DNA from: Phytoseiulus persimilis | Taxonomy: Eukaryota; Arthropoda; Arachnida; Mesostigmata; Phytoseiidae | Direction: 5' to 3' | DNA: 64,000 nucleotides | NCBI GenBank assembly: GCA_037576195.1 | Contig: CM075103.1 | Coordinates: 27,116,723-27,180,722 of the forward strand | Shown: positions 10,904 to 22,897 of the stretch, in pieces | Position numbering within the stretch: position 1 is the stretch's first letter | Layout of the letters: each line of letters starts with the position of its first letter | Position numbers and translations under genes: made by a program | Notes under the pieces: generated by a model | The model's input: the letters and a program-made list of their open reading frames with translations, nothing else | Databases searched by the model: none | Told to the model about the DNA's origin: nothing

Positions 10904-13900
10904 ATGACGGTTGCCCTCGCTACTGCCCTCGGTAAGTACGACGCCGCTTGTTATCCAGAGCGTTCTTATCACCCGTGTCGTATTTAGGTTTCCCACGACT
11001 GAACCGGAATATTATAGGTCGCTCGCCAGCTCTGAACTCACGGACGGCTCACTAAGTGAATAAGAAAAAGCTCGCTGCGGTCTAGCGCAGAAAAGGGTCG
11101 ATAACTCCTTGTTCGCCTCAGACAAGCTGACGAAGGAGTCGGGCAAACGAAGGAGTTGTGATTCCCTCGTTGATTGCTCGCCCTCTCTCGCGTGATCAAG
11201 GACTCTGATGAGTCAAGTGCTCGATCTCAGAGCTCAGAGACTCGTGGGTCGGCGCAGGAGCAGAACGGGTACCGTGTTTTTTCTTTGCTGCTGTCTGAGA
11301 CCTTTCGGTCTGATTACCGGCGAGCGGAAGCTTCAACCGTACTGGTTCGTTGGTCGGTCATCGCGTGTCAGTCAGCAGATGGAAACTATCATAGAAGAAC
11401 AACAATACTGCCGCCGCCGCTGCTTCACTCGCTCGCCGTTTCCATCTCGGGTCACAGTCAGCGCGCGCCAGCTCTCCCTGGGAAGCAACACCTTATGCTC
11501 GCTTGACACTGCAGTCGACGTGAACCGAGTTCCGCATCATGGACCATCTGCGCGTTCGCTATCTGATGCTATTTCCGTTGTTATTTTCCAATGTCTGTAT
11601 CCAGGTCGATGACTACGTCCGATTGAATCAAACGTAGATGAGCCAGGGAATCAATCGGGCCTCCATCGGCACCGAATGACTACCTCGGATGAAGAACGAG
11701 GCATTCGCGATCTCCTGCTCTTGCCGCTCAACCTTCGTTTGGAAGTGACCTCCAACTCAAGCGCTCACTCGAACTCATTCCTTCCTTATCCGCTCGAGTT
11801 CTCTTGTTCATCTTGATTATGACTTGTGCTCGAACTTCATGCTGGAGAGGTGTTACTTATGCGTTGCGTAATGTCCAATCCGCTGTGACGGTATAATCTA
11901 TGGGAAGTCAACTGCGGGTCGGATTCGACCTTGAGTGACCTTGGGATGGCGCTGTTACAGCCGACGACGGGTACCAAACGACAGAAAATCTTAAACCGCG
12001 GGATGATGAGATCGTGTTAACGACAGTCCCGACGCGAGAAGTCGTTCGCGAGATTCATTAGCGGTACCTGCATTGATTTATGAAAGATCAAGGTAGAAGA
12101 TCGATTCGATTCCCTCCCGTACCGCAGCTTTTTGTTCGCTGTCCGCGACGGGTCTTGTTAATCCATCGTCAAACAATCGCGATGAATATTCAACGAACAC
12201 GTTTTGCTGCGGTTGAACCAATTGCCTCTGGAACCTTATTGTACCGCTTTGTTGTTTCCGAGCTGCACGATACTCTTCCCATTGTTGAGATGCTATTCCT
12301 CCGAATTCAAGAACATTTTCCGACATCAGTTCGAAGTCCTCCTATTTCCGCGATCCCGATGTCGATCTTCCGCCTATTCCATTCGTGAATATGTCCATCC
12401 GAACTTTTCGGGTCTTGAGCACGCGAATGTTGCTCTGGAATAACTATGTTTTGGCTCCATCCTTCTTTGGTCGGTCTAGTTGTTGGTTGCCAGATCCTAC
12501 ACAGTGAACGATTCCACGATTTCTGGAGCGATGAGATTTTCTCGACGCTTGCTCGCTGAGCTGAAATATCGGTGCTTGGATGTCCTTGGCACTGGCGCCA
12601 ATAGAGAATATCAAATCCTTCAGGTTCTCCTCTCCGCGGGTCCTCCTTCTAGTCTTCGTATTCGACGACGATATGATCAAATTGATTCACGTTTCGAGAA
12701 ATTTGTTCGTTCACGGAACCAGTCCCACTCTGAAGAGCTCAAGCCAGGACTATGAGCGCGCACTTTCTCTCCCACTCAATGCGCTTGTCCTGTCTCGATA
12801 TGTTTGGAGACAAGAACCTGGTTGTTTCAAGGCGGGAAGAGTTTCGAGATTTAGGGTGCCGAGCGAGGAGATCCTCATCACAAAACTCAAGTCCGAAGGA
12901 CATCACTGCCGTTCACAGTTACATGAATGCTCATCCGGCGAATCTGCTCGCGTGAGCACTTCAGCAGAGTTTGCCTTCGAGCTCCACAAAACTCAACAGA
13001 TCCGGCGAATCATTCCCATGGGTTAAAGAGAGGGAAGCCGTCTGGGGGAATACGTCGAGCATAGAATATACCCTTCAGAAACATTTCAGATGGTTTTCAA
13101 GTGCGTGAAAGGGAGTCGGTGGGTGAAATTTCAGTGAGAAAGATCGCGTTCGGATAGCTTTCCTGAGCAATTCTCTTCAGTCTGCTGATCGCTGGGTTCT
13201 CAAGTATTGTCACAATGCCGTATCGCGTCATTCGCGGTCATTCAATGAGACGATTCGCTCGAGTAATCAGCCAGTCTCGAATTGAGACAAGGGCATTCTC
13301 CTCGGCTCGCTCAAGGTCGGAGACCCACTTTCAGTTTGGATGGAGCGAGGTAGTTCCGTGGATAGCTTCAAGCCTCGAAATCATTCTGGAACTCCGCCTC
13401 AGAGGCTTTCTACCCGGGGCCGTTGGTCGATGACGTCAAGCAAATTAGCGAGTTTTGATTGCGCACCGAGTTGTTGTTCTCTTGAGATCCTGCATTCGAT
13501 CCTCACTGTGTCGAACTTCTGGGGCGGCTTCCACGCACCGAGAGTGGGCTGAATCCGGAACCAGAGACCGAATAGAAGTACTCTATTATTTCACCGCGCA
13601 GGGTACGAACTATGCTAGATATTCTCGACACGAGAGCGTAAACCGACGCTCAAACTCTGAACCCCGCCCCAGGCAGCGTTCACACGGCTGTGGGGCAGTG
13701 CGACTGGAATCACAAGCTATAATTCGAGGTGTGATTTTAGACCGAGCTGACCACTGGACCACACGTCTCATTCTCATTCTCGACTCGGATTGCAAGCGTT
13801 TCGTTGGGATCCTACGATTGGTCCCGCCTGCGAAACTCGTCCACCACCGACTCGTGCAAGGACTCTAAATTTTCCTCTGTTCTTTTTACAGTCCTATCGG

Positions 13901-16900
13901 CCTTGAGTGTCAGCGGTCTGCGATGGGGTTCGTCACATCCGATTCACAACTATTCCATTTGCGGAAACTACACTCAATTCCACACGGACGGATTTGTGAG
14001 TCTTCGAATAATACAAAACCTTCCCGCTGATTCCAACCTCTTTCTCTCAATGAACGCATTGAAGGTCTACGGCCTTACGCTCCAGTTTAGGGGTTCAAAG
14101 AGCTTCCCCGTGATTCGAGTCCCTACTAGGTTCTCTCTTGGAGTGCAAACACGCTTCGTCGTGCCTAGTCTGATCACCAGAACCTTTATGAGCCTCGAAT
14201 GAAGTCCTTCGAAAGCAGGACAGAGACGCGAGAACACAGTTCCTCAGCTCAATCACTCGCTCTCCAGCCAGAGATCGCTCTTCTACCAGACTTAGGGTAC
14301 GAGCTTCTTTGCAGATCTTGAGTCCGGACATGAGTTTGATACAGCACGAGAACGTCAACTGTACCCTGGAAATCAGGGGCGAACCCACTCAGATGGTGAC
14401 GATACATTTCGAAGATTTCGTAATCGGTGAGTTTCGAGCTCGTGGGAGCGGAACTCGCGCTCCTTGAGCGCGGGATTTCGCGGCGCAATCCACGAAACGA
14501 TCACAAACTTTTTTTTCCCCAGATACTACCGTTCCACATGCCAACGACAGCCTGGTTTCGTGTGGGGGCTTTGCGGAACGAGTTTCCGATTGCTGCTTGG
14601 GAGCTATGTTGAAAGTTTCTGAACTGAGTCCGCCCCGAAGCAGGTTTCGGGCCTTCAAAGGCCTTCCTCATGATCAAGTCCAACAAAATATTTACTGCGG
14701 GAGCGGTAAGAAACGCCTCCCTCAGCCGTTTCTGTCCGCTGGAAGTGGCGTCAGCTTGCAGTTTGTGAGCGTCGCGAACCTCGCTCCCAAGGGACGGAAC
14801 GTCACGAGAATGTAAGATTCACGTCAGAACGTTCCATCACCGGAATTCCCTTGTCAATAGATGTGAATGAATTCGGACAGATCTCTAACCAGAATTCAAC
14901 CGGTACAGGTTCAAATTGCGGTACTACGTTTCAAGAGCAGGAAGTGATTGCGGATACCGAGAATTCCAGTGTCAGTCCGACAAGAAATGCATTCCCAGCG
15001 GCTGGCGCTGTAATCAGAACCGCGAATGCGAGGACGGATCCGATGAACGTGATTGTAGTCCGGCGACGTACAATCACCCTGCGAGCAAAAGAGGTCCGTG
15101 CAGTCGGTGAAACTTCCTCACTGCGTAGCCTAAACTCATTCGAAGCACCCACGTTTCGAGCGAGACTTCGCATTCGCCTCATCGAAGGTGTTTTTCCAGG
15201 ACGGTGGGTTTGGTGCGACCTAGATCACATTCTCTGCGGCATGCACTCGAAAGAATGCTTTGCGACATCTCAGCGCTGTAACGGCGTGAGAGATTGTTCG
15301 AATGGTTTCGATGAAGACCAATGTCCACCGGGAAGCAACTATGTCCTCTGCAAGAACTTCAGTGGGAACGCCACCCGATGTGGCAGCAGCCAATACTGCT
15401 ACGATCAGGCGGCTCAAACGTGCGACGGGTCAGTACTGAGAGTTCCTCGATCTCGGTCCAACCCGATGCTGAGATTATCCCAGAGAATATTTTCGTTCGC
15501 GATGGACGAGCGTTAATTCATGGTTCTCAACCCGAAAATCGAGGACGTTGCTCCTGAACTCCACGTTAACATGGCGGCTCTTTCTTTCAGTGTTATGGAT
15601 TGCCCTCTTGGAGACGATGAGAGAGGGTGCGATCCGTGCCCGGACCTCATCAGATGCGGGAAACACGACTCGAATTATGGAGGCATTTGTGGATTCAACG
15701 AGAGTCAAAGATGCAACGGCATAGATGACTGCCACGACGGCTTTGATGAAATGAACTGCTTGGCAGCACGATGCGGCCCGACGTGGGGCAGCTTCCTTTG
15801 CGGAGACGGTCGCTGCATTTCTGAGGATAGACGATGCGACCACGTGCCCGACTGCTCCGGTGCCGAGGATGAGATGTACTGCATAAAGAACTCGGTTATC
15901 ACCGCTGCCATAATGGGCTCGCTCGTGTGCGGCATTTTGGTCGTCATAGCGATTTCATGCACTTGTAGGCTATACGCCTTGCGCTTAGTTACGTATCAAC
16001 GTCAGCAGAACTGTGGCAGCGGAGTGCAAGAGGATCGGAGAAGGCGCAGTTCGATCTCTGACTCGGACCTCCTTCGTTTCGACGCCTTGCAAGACCTCTA
16101 TTGCTATTATGGCTTCAGAGATCCTCCGCCGCCATACAGTGTCGCCGTTGCGGGAGACCCGCCGACGATACCCCCGCCTCCTGGAACTTCTGGCCGGCGA
16201 CGGCGGTCGCGAACTCATCACACGCGGATGTACACTACCCGGCGAAGCTCAAATAATTCAGTCTCTGGAGCTCCAGTAGATGCTCCGGTCGAACAGGCTG
16301 TTTCGCAAGCCGAAGTTCCACCTACGACGGCGTATCCGCATCCACCTCCGCCGTCACCTCCTCCACAACCGGTTTCACCGAAACCAAGCACGTCCCATAA
16401 CGCGATTCAGGCTCCAGTCCACGATGAATGCTCCCAGAGGTACGTCTTTCATGGGATCCTAAACCTATTTTCGCCCAGAACTCGTTCATCGCTCTAGACC
16501 ATCAAACTTGGCCCCGGAGCCTTCAGACTAAAGACCTCCCTGTGAGAAAACGGGTCCGGCGATCCACCGCCTGGAATGGAGTCGAAATTCTCTGTTCTCT
16601 CTCCAACTCTCCTGGTATTATAATTTCTACTAGGATGGTTTCTCAATAATCCACGAGATTTTCCACAAGAAACCAGAGCAAACTCCGAACCGAATAGGGA
16701 TAGCTTCGACTAGAGTGCCTCACGAGAACACGTTCAAACGACTCCTCCATAAGAACATCTCAGAGGTCCTATGAGCAGAAACTCTATTCGAAAGCCTGTA
16801 AAATTTCCAACTGCCCTCGGAGGAGATGATCTCATGCGTCACCCACAAGAACCCATTGAAGTCCCTGATATAAAAAGAGTCGTGCCTGAGATATGTGTCG

Positions 16901-17120
16901 AAGAGAACCTGATGTCTGCATACAGCTCGCCTAAATATCCCAAATTTATTACAGAGACGTTCGAGAGCATCTCAATAAAACTGACAGCGGATCGGTGGAA
17001 TCTTCGTCGACCGGAGAGATCGAATTTTCTGTTCTACCCTCTTCGAATTCGTCAGTGATCGCGGTTGGCGCGGATGCCGCGTCACCCACGACCGATGAGC
17101 AACCTCTGATCGCTGAATGA
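10904..17120 (+). CDS. LRP3/LRP10/LRP12-family receptor (CUB, five LDLa repeats, one TM), eight exons
   Basis: Exons: 10904-10931, 13892-13995, 14315-14426, 14523-14811, 14909-15093, 15200-15428, 15591-16439, 16955-17120. Phases agree throughout; 1962 nt, 653 residues. Residues 1-18 form a signal peptide split by intron 1. A CUB domain spans about 33-185 (first pair C33-C60). LDLa repeats lie near 192-227, 245-281, 290-329, 332-372 and 377-413, with C-x-S-D-E-type calcium motifs. The helix near 417-441 starts [13 protein letters not shown], very like vertebrate LRP3/LRP12. The tail has P-P-P-P-Y at 494-498 (a PPxY motif for WW domains) and ends D-E-Q-P-L-I-A-E, an acidic dileucine signal in the place where LRP3 and LRP10 carry DxxLL. 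Family members are endocytic or sorting receptors at the surface and endosomes. Vertebrate LRP12 has two CUB domains; I find one. Exon 1 is the least certain: 11539-11596 also fits the phase. The product's ligand is unknown. Confidence 0.9.
10932..13891 (+). other. Intron 1 of the LRP-family receptor gene
   Basis: About 3 kb between donor gtaagt at 10932 and the acceptor tctgttctttttacag ending at 13891. It contains open frames on both strands but none with a signature. It includes the alternative first exon at 11539-11596. No repeat or RNA gene was seen. Confidence 0.6.
11539..11596 (+). CDS. Alternative signal-peptide first exon for the LRP-family receptor
   Basis: ATG at 11539 opens M-D-H-L-R-V-R followed by a hydrophobic stretch (Y-L-M-L-F-P-L-L-F). 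Splicing at 11597 (gtatcc, a weak donor) leaves one base, which fits the phase of the exon at 13892 and joins to its L-S-A-L-S-V-S-G. The 10904 exon fits equally and has a perfect gtaagt donor, so I rank this second. Two promoters with alternative first exons are possible. Confidence 0.3.
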
Positions 17121-17899
17121 CGAAACTCTAGTTCAATATCCTGTGATTCCTGAGTTGATTCTGAGCTGAGCATCACGGTTTTCTCTGACCATCGTTGTAT
17201 CAGCCTAGACAGTGTCGAAAGCTTTATTCCTGGTATGGTTTCGACTGCTGACGTATGATAGGGAGATATAGAAGGAAGGTAGGATTTCCTTCAACTTGTA
17301 AATTCTGTGGAGACATTGGGCGGCGACATTCCCAAGCTAGACTAACTCAGATCATCGGAGTACTCGTTCGACCGGAGCATAATTGCTGTTTTGGGCAGGA
17401 GAAAGTTCACCTCCCACCAACGCAGCTGGGGTATGTTGTCGCCAGCCAAACTTCTAGTCGAAGGTCTGTTGCTGTGTACCGATACCATTTACTCCTCTCT
17501 GCCATTGTGTTTCGTAACGTTTCCTTGGACGTAACGTGCGGCAGCAAATGGCTTCGGAAGTCAGTGGAGGAGAGGTAAAGGATTATCTAAATCGTATCTG
17601 TCAGCCTTTTCGATTGGGATAACCCTCCAAGATGGATGCTGCCGGCATTTCCATAGTCATTGTACCATACAATAGCGAGCCGGATATGAATGAGGAACGA
17701 ACCACTTCGAGTGCATTGGGCAATCGTCGCAAAAGATGTAATGAATAGGGCCAGAGAGTCCATTCGGATGCTGAGTGTACATGCAGCGAGCCTAACACTG
17801 GTCAAGATACATTGTTGTGCATACGGCATCATCAGTATGTGTAATGCAGGGAGTACCGAACATGAGAGAGAACATGCGCTAAAATAAGCATGTTCCAGC
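17121..17899. other. Downstream of the LRP-family receptor; probable 3' UTR then intergenic
   Basis: No AATAAA is seen close after the stop codon at 17118-17120. A plus-strand frame at 17255-17578 has no signature. On the minus strand around 17640-17800 there is a weak resemblance to an ABC-C transporter membrane segment (L-S-I-R-M-D-S-L), too short to call. Confidence 0.3.
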
Positions 17900-18127
17900 C
17901 AGAGATGGGTATTACTCGAATACGACGCCCCGGGTCCAGATTTATGGACTCCCGGACGAAGTCAAATCCACTCATCAATCCGGATCCGTACTCGCATGTA
18001 CTCGTTGATCGTCGCTCAAATCTGGATTCGAATCCGTGTGGACACCGAAATCTGGAATTGAGTCCTGCCTCGAAACTTCTGGGGTGGCTGGATACGGATC
18101 GTCGAATCGAAATCATGCCCATCTCTG
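17900..18127. mobile_element. hAT-type MITE, 228 bp
   Basis: The left end starts CAGAGATGGGTATTACTCGA and the right end, reverse-complemented, starts CAGAGATGGGCATGATTTCG. The inverted repeats run about 28 bp, with the first 10 bases identical and a shared CGACG at the inner end. Flanking 8-mers gttccagc (17892-17899) and gttctagt (18128-18135) match at 6 of 8 positions, as an aged 8-bp target duplication should. CAG-initiated ends and 8-bp duplications are hallmarks of hAT elements. There is no transposase frame, so it is non-autonomous. Confidence 0.75.
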
Positions 18128-21100
18128 GTTCTAGTACAGTGGCGTGGTCTTGGCTCAATCGTGAGGTCAGGCCATGGCTAGGGGAGCGGCTCGTCTGTAG
18201 TTTCCACGACACAAGAACTGCTGGATTGACCTCGATTGAGCTGTTAGTTCATAATTGTCGGCTGAAGTTCCCAATGCCACGGACTTAATGTTGATTCTTC
18301 TCGAACGTGTTCATTTAAGGTCTCAGCCGTCGACGACAACACCGACTGCTGAGATTCTCTATTCCGTTCAGTGGTTTGAAATTCGGAGTGTATTTATTCA
18401 CTATGTTATGTCACCAAGCTCATCCTCGTTTCGCCCAAGGCTACCCGAGTTCACGGATCCACTGTGTGAGGTCAAGATGTGTTGGACACTGATTTCACGG
18501 ACACGCTCGTGAGCATTCCTTGGAGCACCGTAGACGTTGGCGTTGAGCCTGAGATTTCTTTACTCACGAGTCCGGAGTGAAAGTTCATTCATAGTCATCT
18601 CATGTTCTTTTTCTCGGATGATCAGCAGCGATATGATCGTATGATCACTCCAACGAGCATGATGTTAAGGACCCACACCTGTCTCGCCGTTCATTTGCGA
18701 TTTATTTTCTGTTGTCCAGAGGTCATTATCCGAATACGCTTTGCCACTTTTTGAGAGCTAATTTCACCCACTGTTTGTAAATATTGAATGTATATGAGAG
18801 TTCCTGAGAAGGATCCGAAAATATCTATTCGCGAAGAGATATGGATCTATTGACTCAATACCTGAGCGGACTTGTAAAGCATGCGAGAGGAACAAGCGCT
18901 TGTGTTACGCCTAACTGCGGTGAAACTCGAGCAAACTTTTGAATGGACCACAAACAGGTAGATTCTGGGAGGAATTCAGTTGTGGTTGCGATCAATATCA
19001 ACACTCATTAATTCGAATAAAGGAAAGATCGAATACAATCTCATGCTTTGTCCAGCAGACTTATGCCGTCCCGTTTGGACGGGCATTTGTGTCAGCAATC
19101 GATCTCCTCCATGAACTCCGGAACGAGGGGGAGGGAATGGGTCTATGACATACTGACGTTTTCTTTCTCATATTTGGAGCCACGGCCTGGCGAAAAGTCC
19201 GCTTCCGGATCGGAACAAATGGGCCAATGTTCTTGCAGGTAGAGAACTCCAGTCCATATATTTTCGAGATCCCCTTCCTTGGGTGTGACAGATCCGACGT
19301 CGTCTGCTACGCCATCCTACCCCGCTCCGTTATTTGCGGACGGCATGCCATGCCAGAGAATTCGGTGACTTTCTAATCGACTTTCGGGAGCTAGGGAGCC
19401 CTGGTACATATGATTGCCAGCGCATCTGGCCAGAAATCCGCGGAGGACTCGAAGCAACACTGTGGACGCCAGGGAGGCGTACGAAAAACATGGCTCGATG
19501 CAGAACGAAGAAAGCTCTTGTTCAACGTCGGAGAGAATAACTCTCAATCAACTTCAGGCAGAATTCCAGAGCGGCTCGTTCGCTGGGCGCTGCAGACATA
19601 ACATTTTGTCTTTGTGTGCTGCTTTCATCCTATCTGTCTGCTTCACTGAAACAACACTGCACATCGATTTCCTGATCGTGTGGTTGGCATTCTTCCACGA
19701 TGGTCATCGAACGGAGCGGAATTGTGGTCGGAGTCACATTCTGCAAGCTTGACTGGTTGATTGTCTGCCCGCTTTGTCATCCCTACGAGGAAACGACCGA
19801 CGCACGAAGTCGATCGCTCGTGAGCCTCGCAATCGTACGACGTCGTTTGTTACCATTTGGGTTTCCGAAAGAATCATCTCGCTCTACGAAGGGTCTCTGA
19901 GTTCCCAGAGCTTCTACTGCGCTTCGAATCGGATTCAATGTCCCTCACAGGAGAGGCGTTCTGTTTTTTTCCGGGTAGAGCAGATTGGATCGCGCACGGT
20001 CGCATTCCTCTGGTACGAACGTCGAGCTGAATATCGAGTCACACTTCCTTTCCGTCGACCGACTGAGCCTCATAACCCGTCGACAGCTTCGTTGGGTGCC
20101 GATGGCTTTGTTTTCCGGCTGAACCTCTCAGCCAGGCCTCAGGAGTGTCCCGAGAACACCTTTCGGTATTGCTTCAGTAACACTCCCTATCGCCTCGCAA
20201 ATCCCATTGCGGGCGGTGGGCTTGGGTCTTAAGATGGTTCAGATTTGATTCTGATATAAATTAAATCCTTTTTTTTTACCACAGAGTGCCGATGGCTAGA
20301 GCTACGATTTTCAGTGGCGGGGCATCTGGATCGGTTCGCGTTCTGTTCTCGCGACCCCACAAGCCTGCAAGATGTTTTTCCAACATGCTTGCACTCGTAA
20401 TCTTTTAGGTCTCGAACCATGAACTTCTGGAACTCGAAATGAGCTCCCAAAGATAGCGATCAAGAAGAGCTTAGAGCTGTGCAGCTGGGCGATAACCCAC
20501 GCGGATGGATCGCTTCAGGACGTGAACCATCTTTCGGATCCACATCGACGAACTCCTTCAGAGAGATGTCCGAGAATTTGTCCAAGTCGCCAATCGGAAC
20601 AGTGAGTTTGAAAATTGCGCATAAGTTGTTCGAATCATCTCCGGCCAACGCGGCACGTATATCTGTTCTGAGGCATAGGCCGTGGATCGTTGACGGCCAA
20701 CTATCTCGAAGCTCTCGCAGTGTATCCCGACAAGTTCAAAGTCTCAAAAACCACGACGATGAACTTCTCGCAGTCTTTGCATCTGACGTGGGGCTCTACT
20801 GATTCGATCGCGTCACGTCGTCGACGTCCCTAATCTCCTGATTCGTCACTCATGGCTCCATCACTATAAGCAGGGGAGTTCTGTTCTGAATTCTCGCCAT
20901 TAGGAACCTCGAAAGAACATGTGATCAAAACAGCGGGGATCATCATTCCATATGAGGCTTCGGTGGAGCATGTGTAGAATCTCTGAGACTTCGCAGGATG
21001 TCTGAGCAATGGGATGCTCTCGCTCTTCCCGCGCAGCCCACCTCCCCATACGAGCAGTGTCAGTGGAGGACCCAGCCTTTCGCGGGAACCTTAAACGTCT

Positions 21101-22834
21101 AAAGATCACTTGGATTCCCCATGCGTTCGAATCTCGAAATCTTGGAGAACCCATCCCGTAACTCAGCGACGAGCTCTCCTTCCCCCTGAACGCGAGACCT
21201 CGTGGTGAGACTGAAGGTTTATAACTCTCAGCCCCAGTGGATTCGATTCCCCGGACCCGAGTACTCGAAATTCACGCATTGTAAATCTAAGTCAATAAAA
21301 ACGCCAATCGAATCCAATCGTCCGGCTCTCGCCAATTCGAGATTTTTCCAGCTCAGCTGAGAGTTCTGCGGTCTCGACGCCCGTCACTCGGGCTGTCGAT
21401 TCTCCGTTCCTTCGCTGCTCTGGTTCCTGAACTAGCTCGGATTCGTCTGAGACTTGTAGAGAGCGAACGCATGAGATGGCCACAACTCCGTGGCTGGTTC
21501 TTCGATCGGGTCCAAGAGGCGGACGGAAGCTCACAGACTCGGGACCTACCCGATCGAATCTGAGGGTCATCTTCTTGTTTCGGAGTCACTCGAGGGTAGT
21601 CGCACCGAAAGCCACAACGACAGAAGCTAAAGCGCCAGCAGCATCACCTCGACAGAACGCCATACCTACAGAAGTCATCAATTACCTATTATCGCATGGC
21701 CGCAATCGAATGTCGTTCGAGTGGCATTTGTAAGCAGGATCCCTATCTCCACATCTCGATCGGCCTGAGGCGTTGTAAACGCTGCTCGTCAATTCAAACT
21801 CAACTTAGAATAACAGTCACCGCTGCTCCTGCCGCAAGGACAACAATGGAGTCTTAAGCAGCAAACAACGACGACAATGTGAAGAAGATTCAAACAAGAA
21901 GATGAACGAGAGCAGCCAACGAGCTAGTCGGCTGGAGGGCCGCGGATTCGCCTAACCGCCAGCCAGCGAACTAGGCTCTCAGAGTCAGTCCAGGGCCGCG
22001 ATCAAGCCTCCCTCCAGAGATCGTCCAGCATTGTCGTGTTTAACATAAAACTCATGCGGCGCTAGCAGGCACGCAACTCCCGATCCTTAGTTCGCGAAAC
22101 TTTTGCCCATTTGAAGACCTGAGAAAGATTGTTGGGTGCGATTGATTCAATCCTCATCGTTATCGCGACCGTCGGGCCCTCCAACATTTTCATGTCGTTG
22201 TCCGATGGTTTCTGAAAAAACTAGACCGGTCGAAACTCTGAAAAATCTCGCTCACGTTTTCGATACGTCGTTCTTCACGGGAACTCCTCGCGCGTGACCG
22301 CTGTCACTGATATCCTGACATTTCGGACTTTTCTCGAATCCTGATCTCGCTCGCAACAACTTCTGACACAACGCCGAGATGGTCTCTTCGGAGCCACTTT
22401 GACGCAGCATCGCCCGGGAGGTGAGTGATCCGGGGAACGAGCCTACCGGTCTGCTTTCACTTCGAGGACGGTTCCCATGGCTCCCATCCTCTCCGGGAGC
22501 AGATCTCTGGCCAATGCTTCTGACGGCACGCGGTTCTGTTCGGCGGAAAGTTATCGTGACTCCACACCAACGAAACTCAGCTGAGCCCGCGGATTGATGC
22601 CTCGACCGTGCAAGGGTTGCGTCACGGCGGAGCTCGGACACAGTACTCGCCTTTTCCCATGCTTTCAGATTGATGGGGTGTTTATGAGTGAGGCTCGTTA
22701 TTTTTGCGGGTAGAGGCCACCGATCGCTCGCTGGCAAGCGAGCACAGTAGCGTGTCAGCAACAAAACGACTCCGCTCGGGAATAATCTGGTTAACGCGGA
22801 ACGATAAACAGTCAATTACAGTTTGTTTGAATCA

Positions 22835-22897
22835 ATGAGAGGAATCGGAGCCAGATCGCGGCCGTCAACGAAGCGAAGCCGGAGACCAAATGTAAAG
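22835..22897 (+). CDS. Candidate short basic first exon
   Basis: ATG at 22835 opens 21 codons (very basic, rich in Arg, Ser and Pro) ending exactly at AAAG|gtaagc in phase 0. The start context is weak. No downstream partner exon was recognised. It is listed only because the donor is strong. Confidence 0.1.

Noticed and set aside
16428..16950. Possible extra coding exons between the last two exons of the LRP-family gene (for example a frame from 16635 to 16766)
   Set aside because: Their phases do not fit; joining 16439 directly to 16955 keeps the frame and gives the family-typical C-terminus.
22252..22815. 187-codon minus-strand open frame
   Set aside because: No recognisable motif, no good donor or acceptor at its borders, and Arg/Ser bias typical of antisense or GC-rich non-coding DNA.
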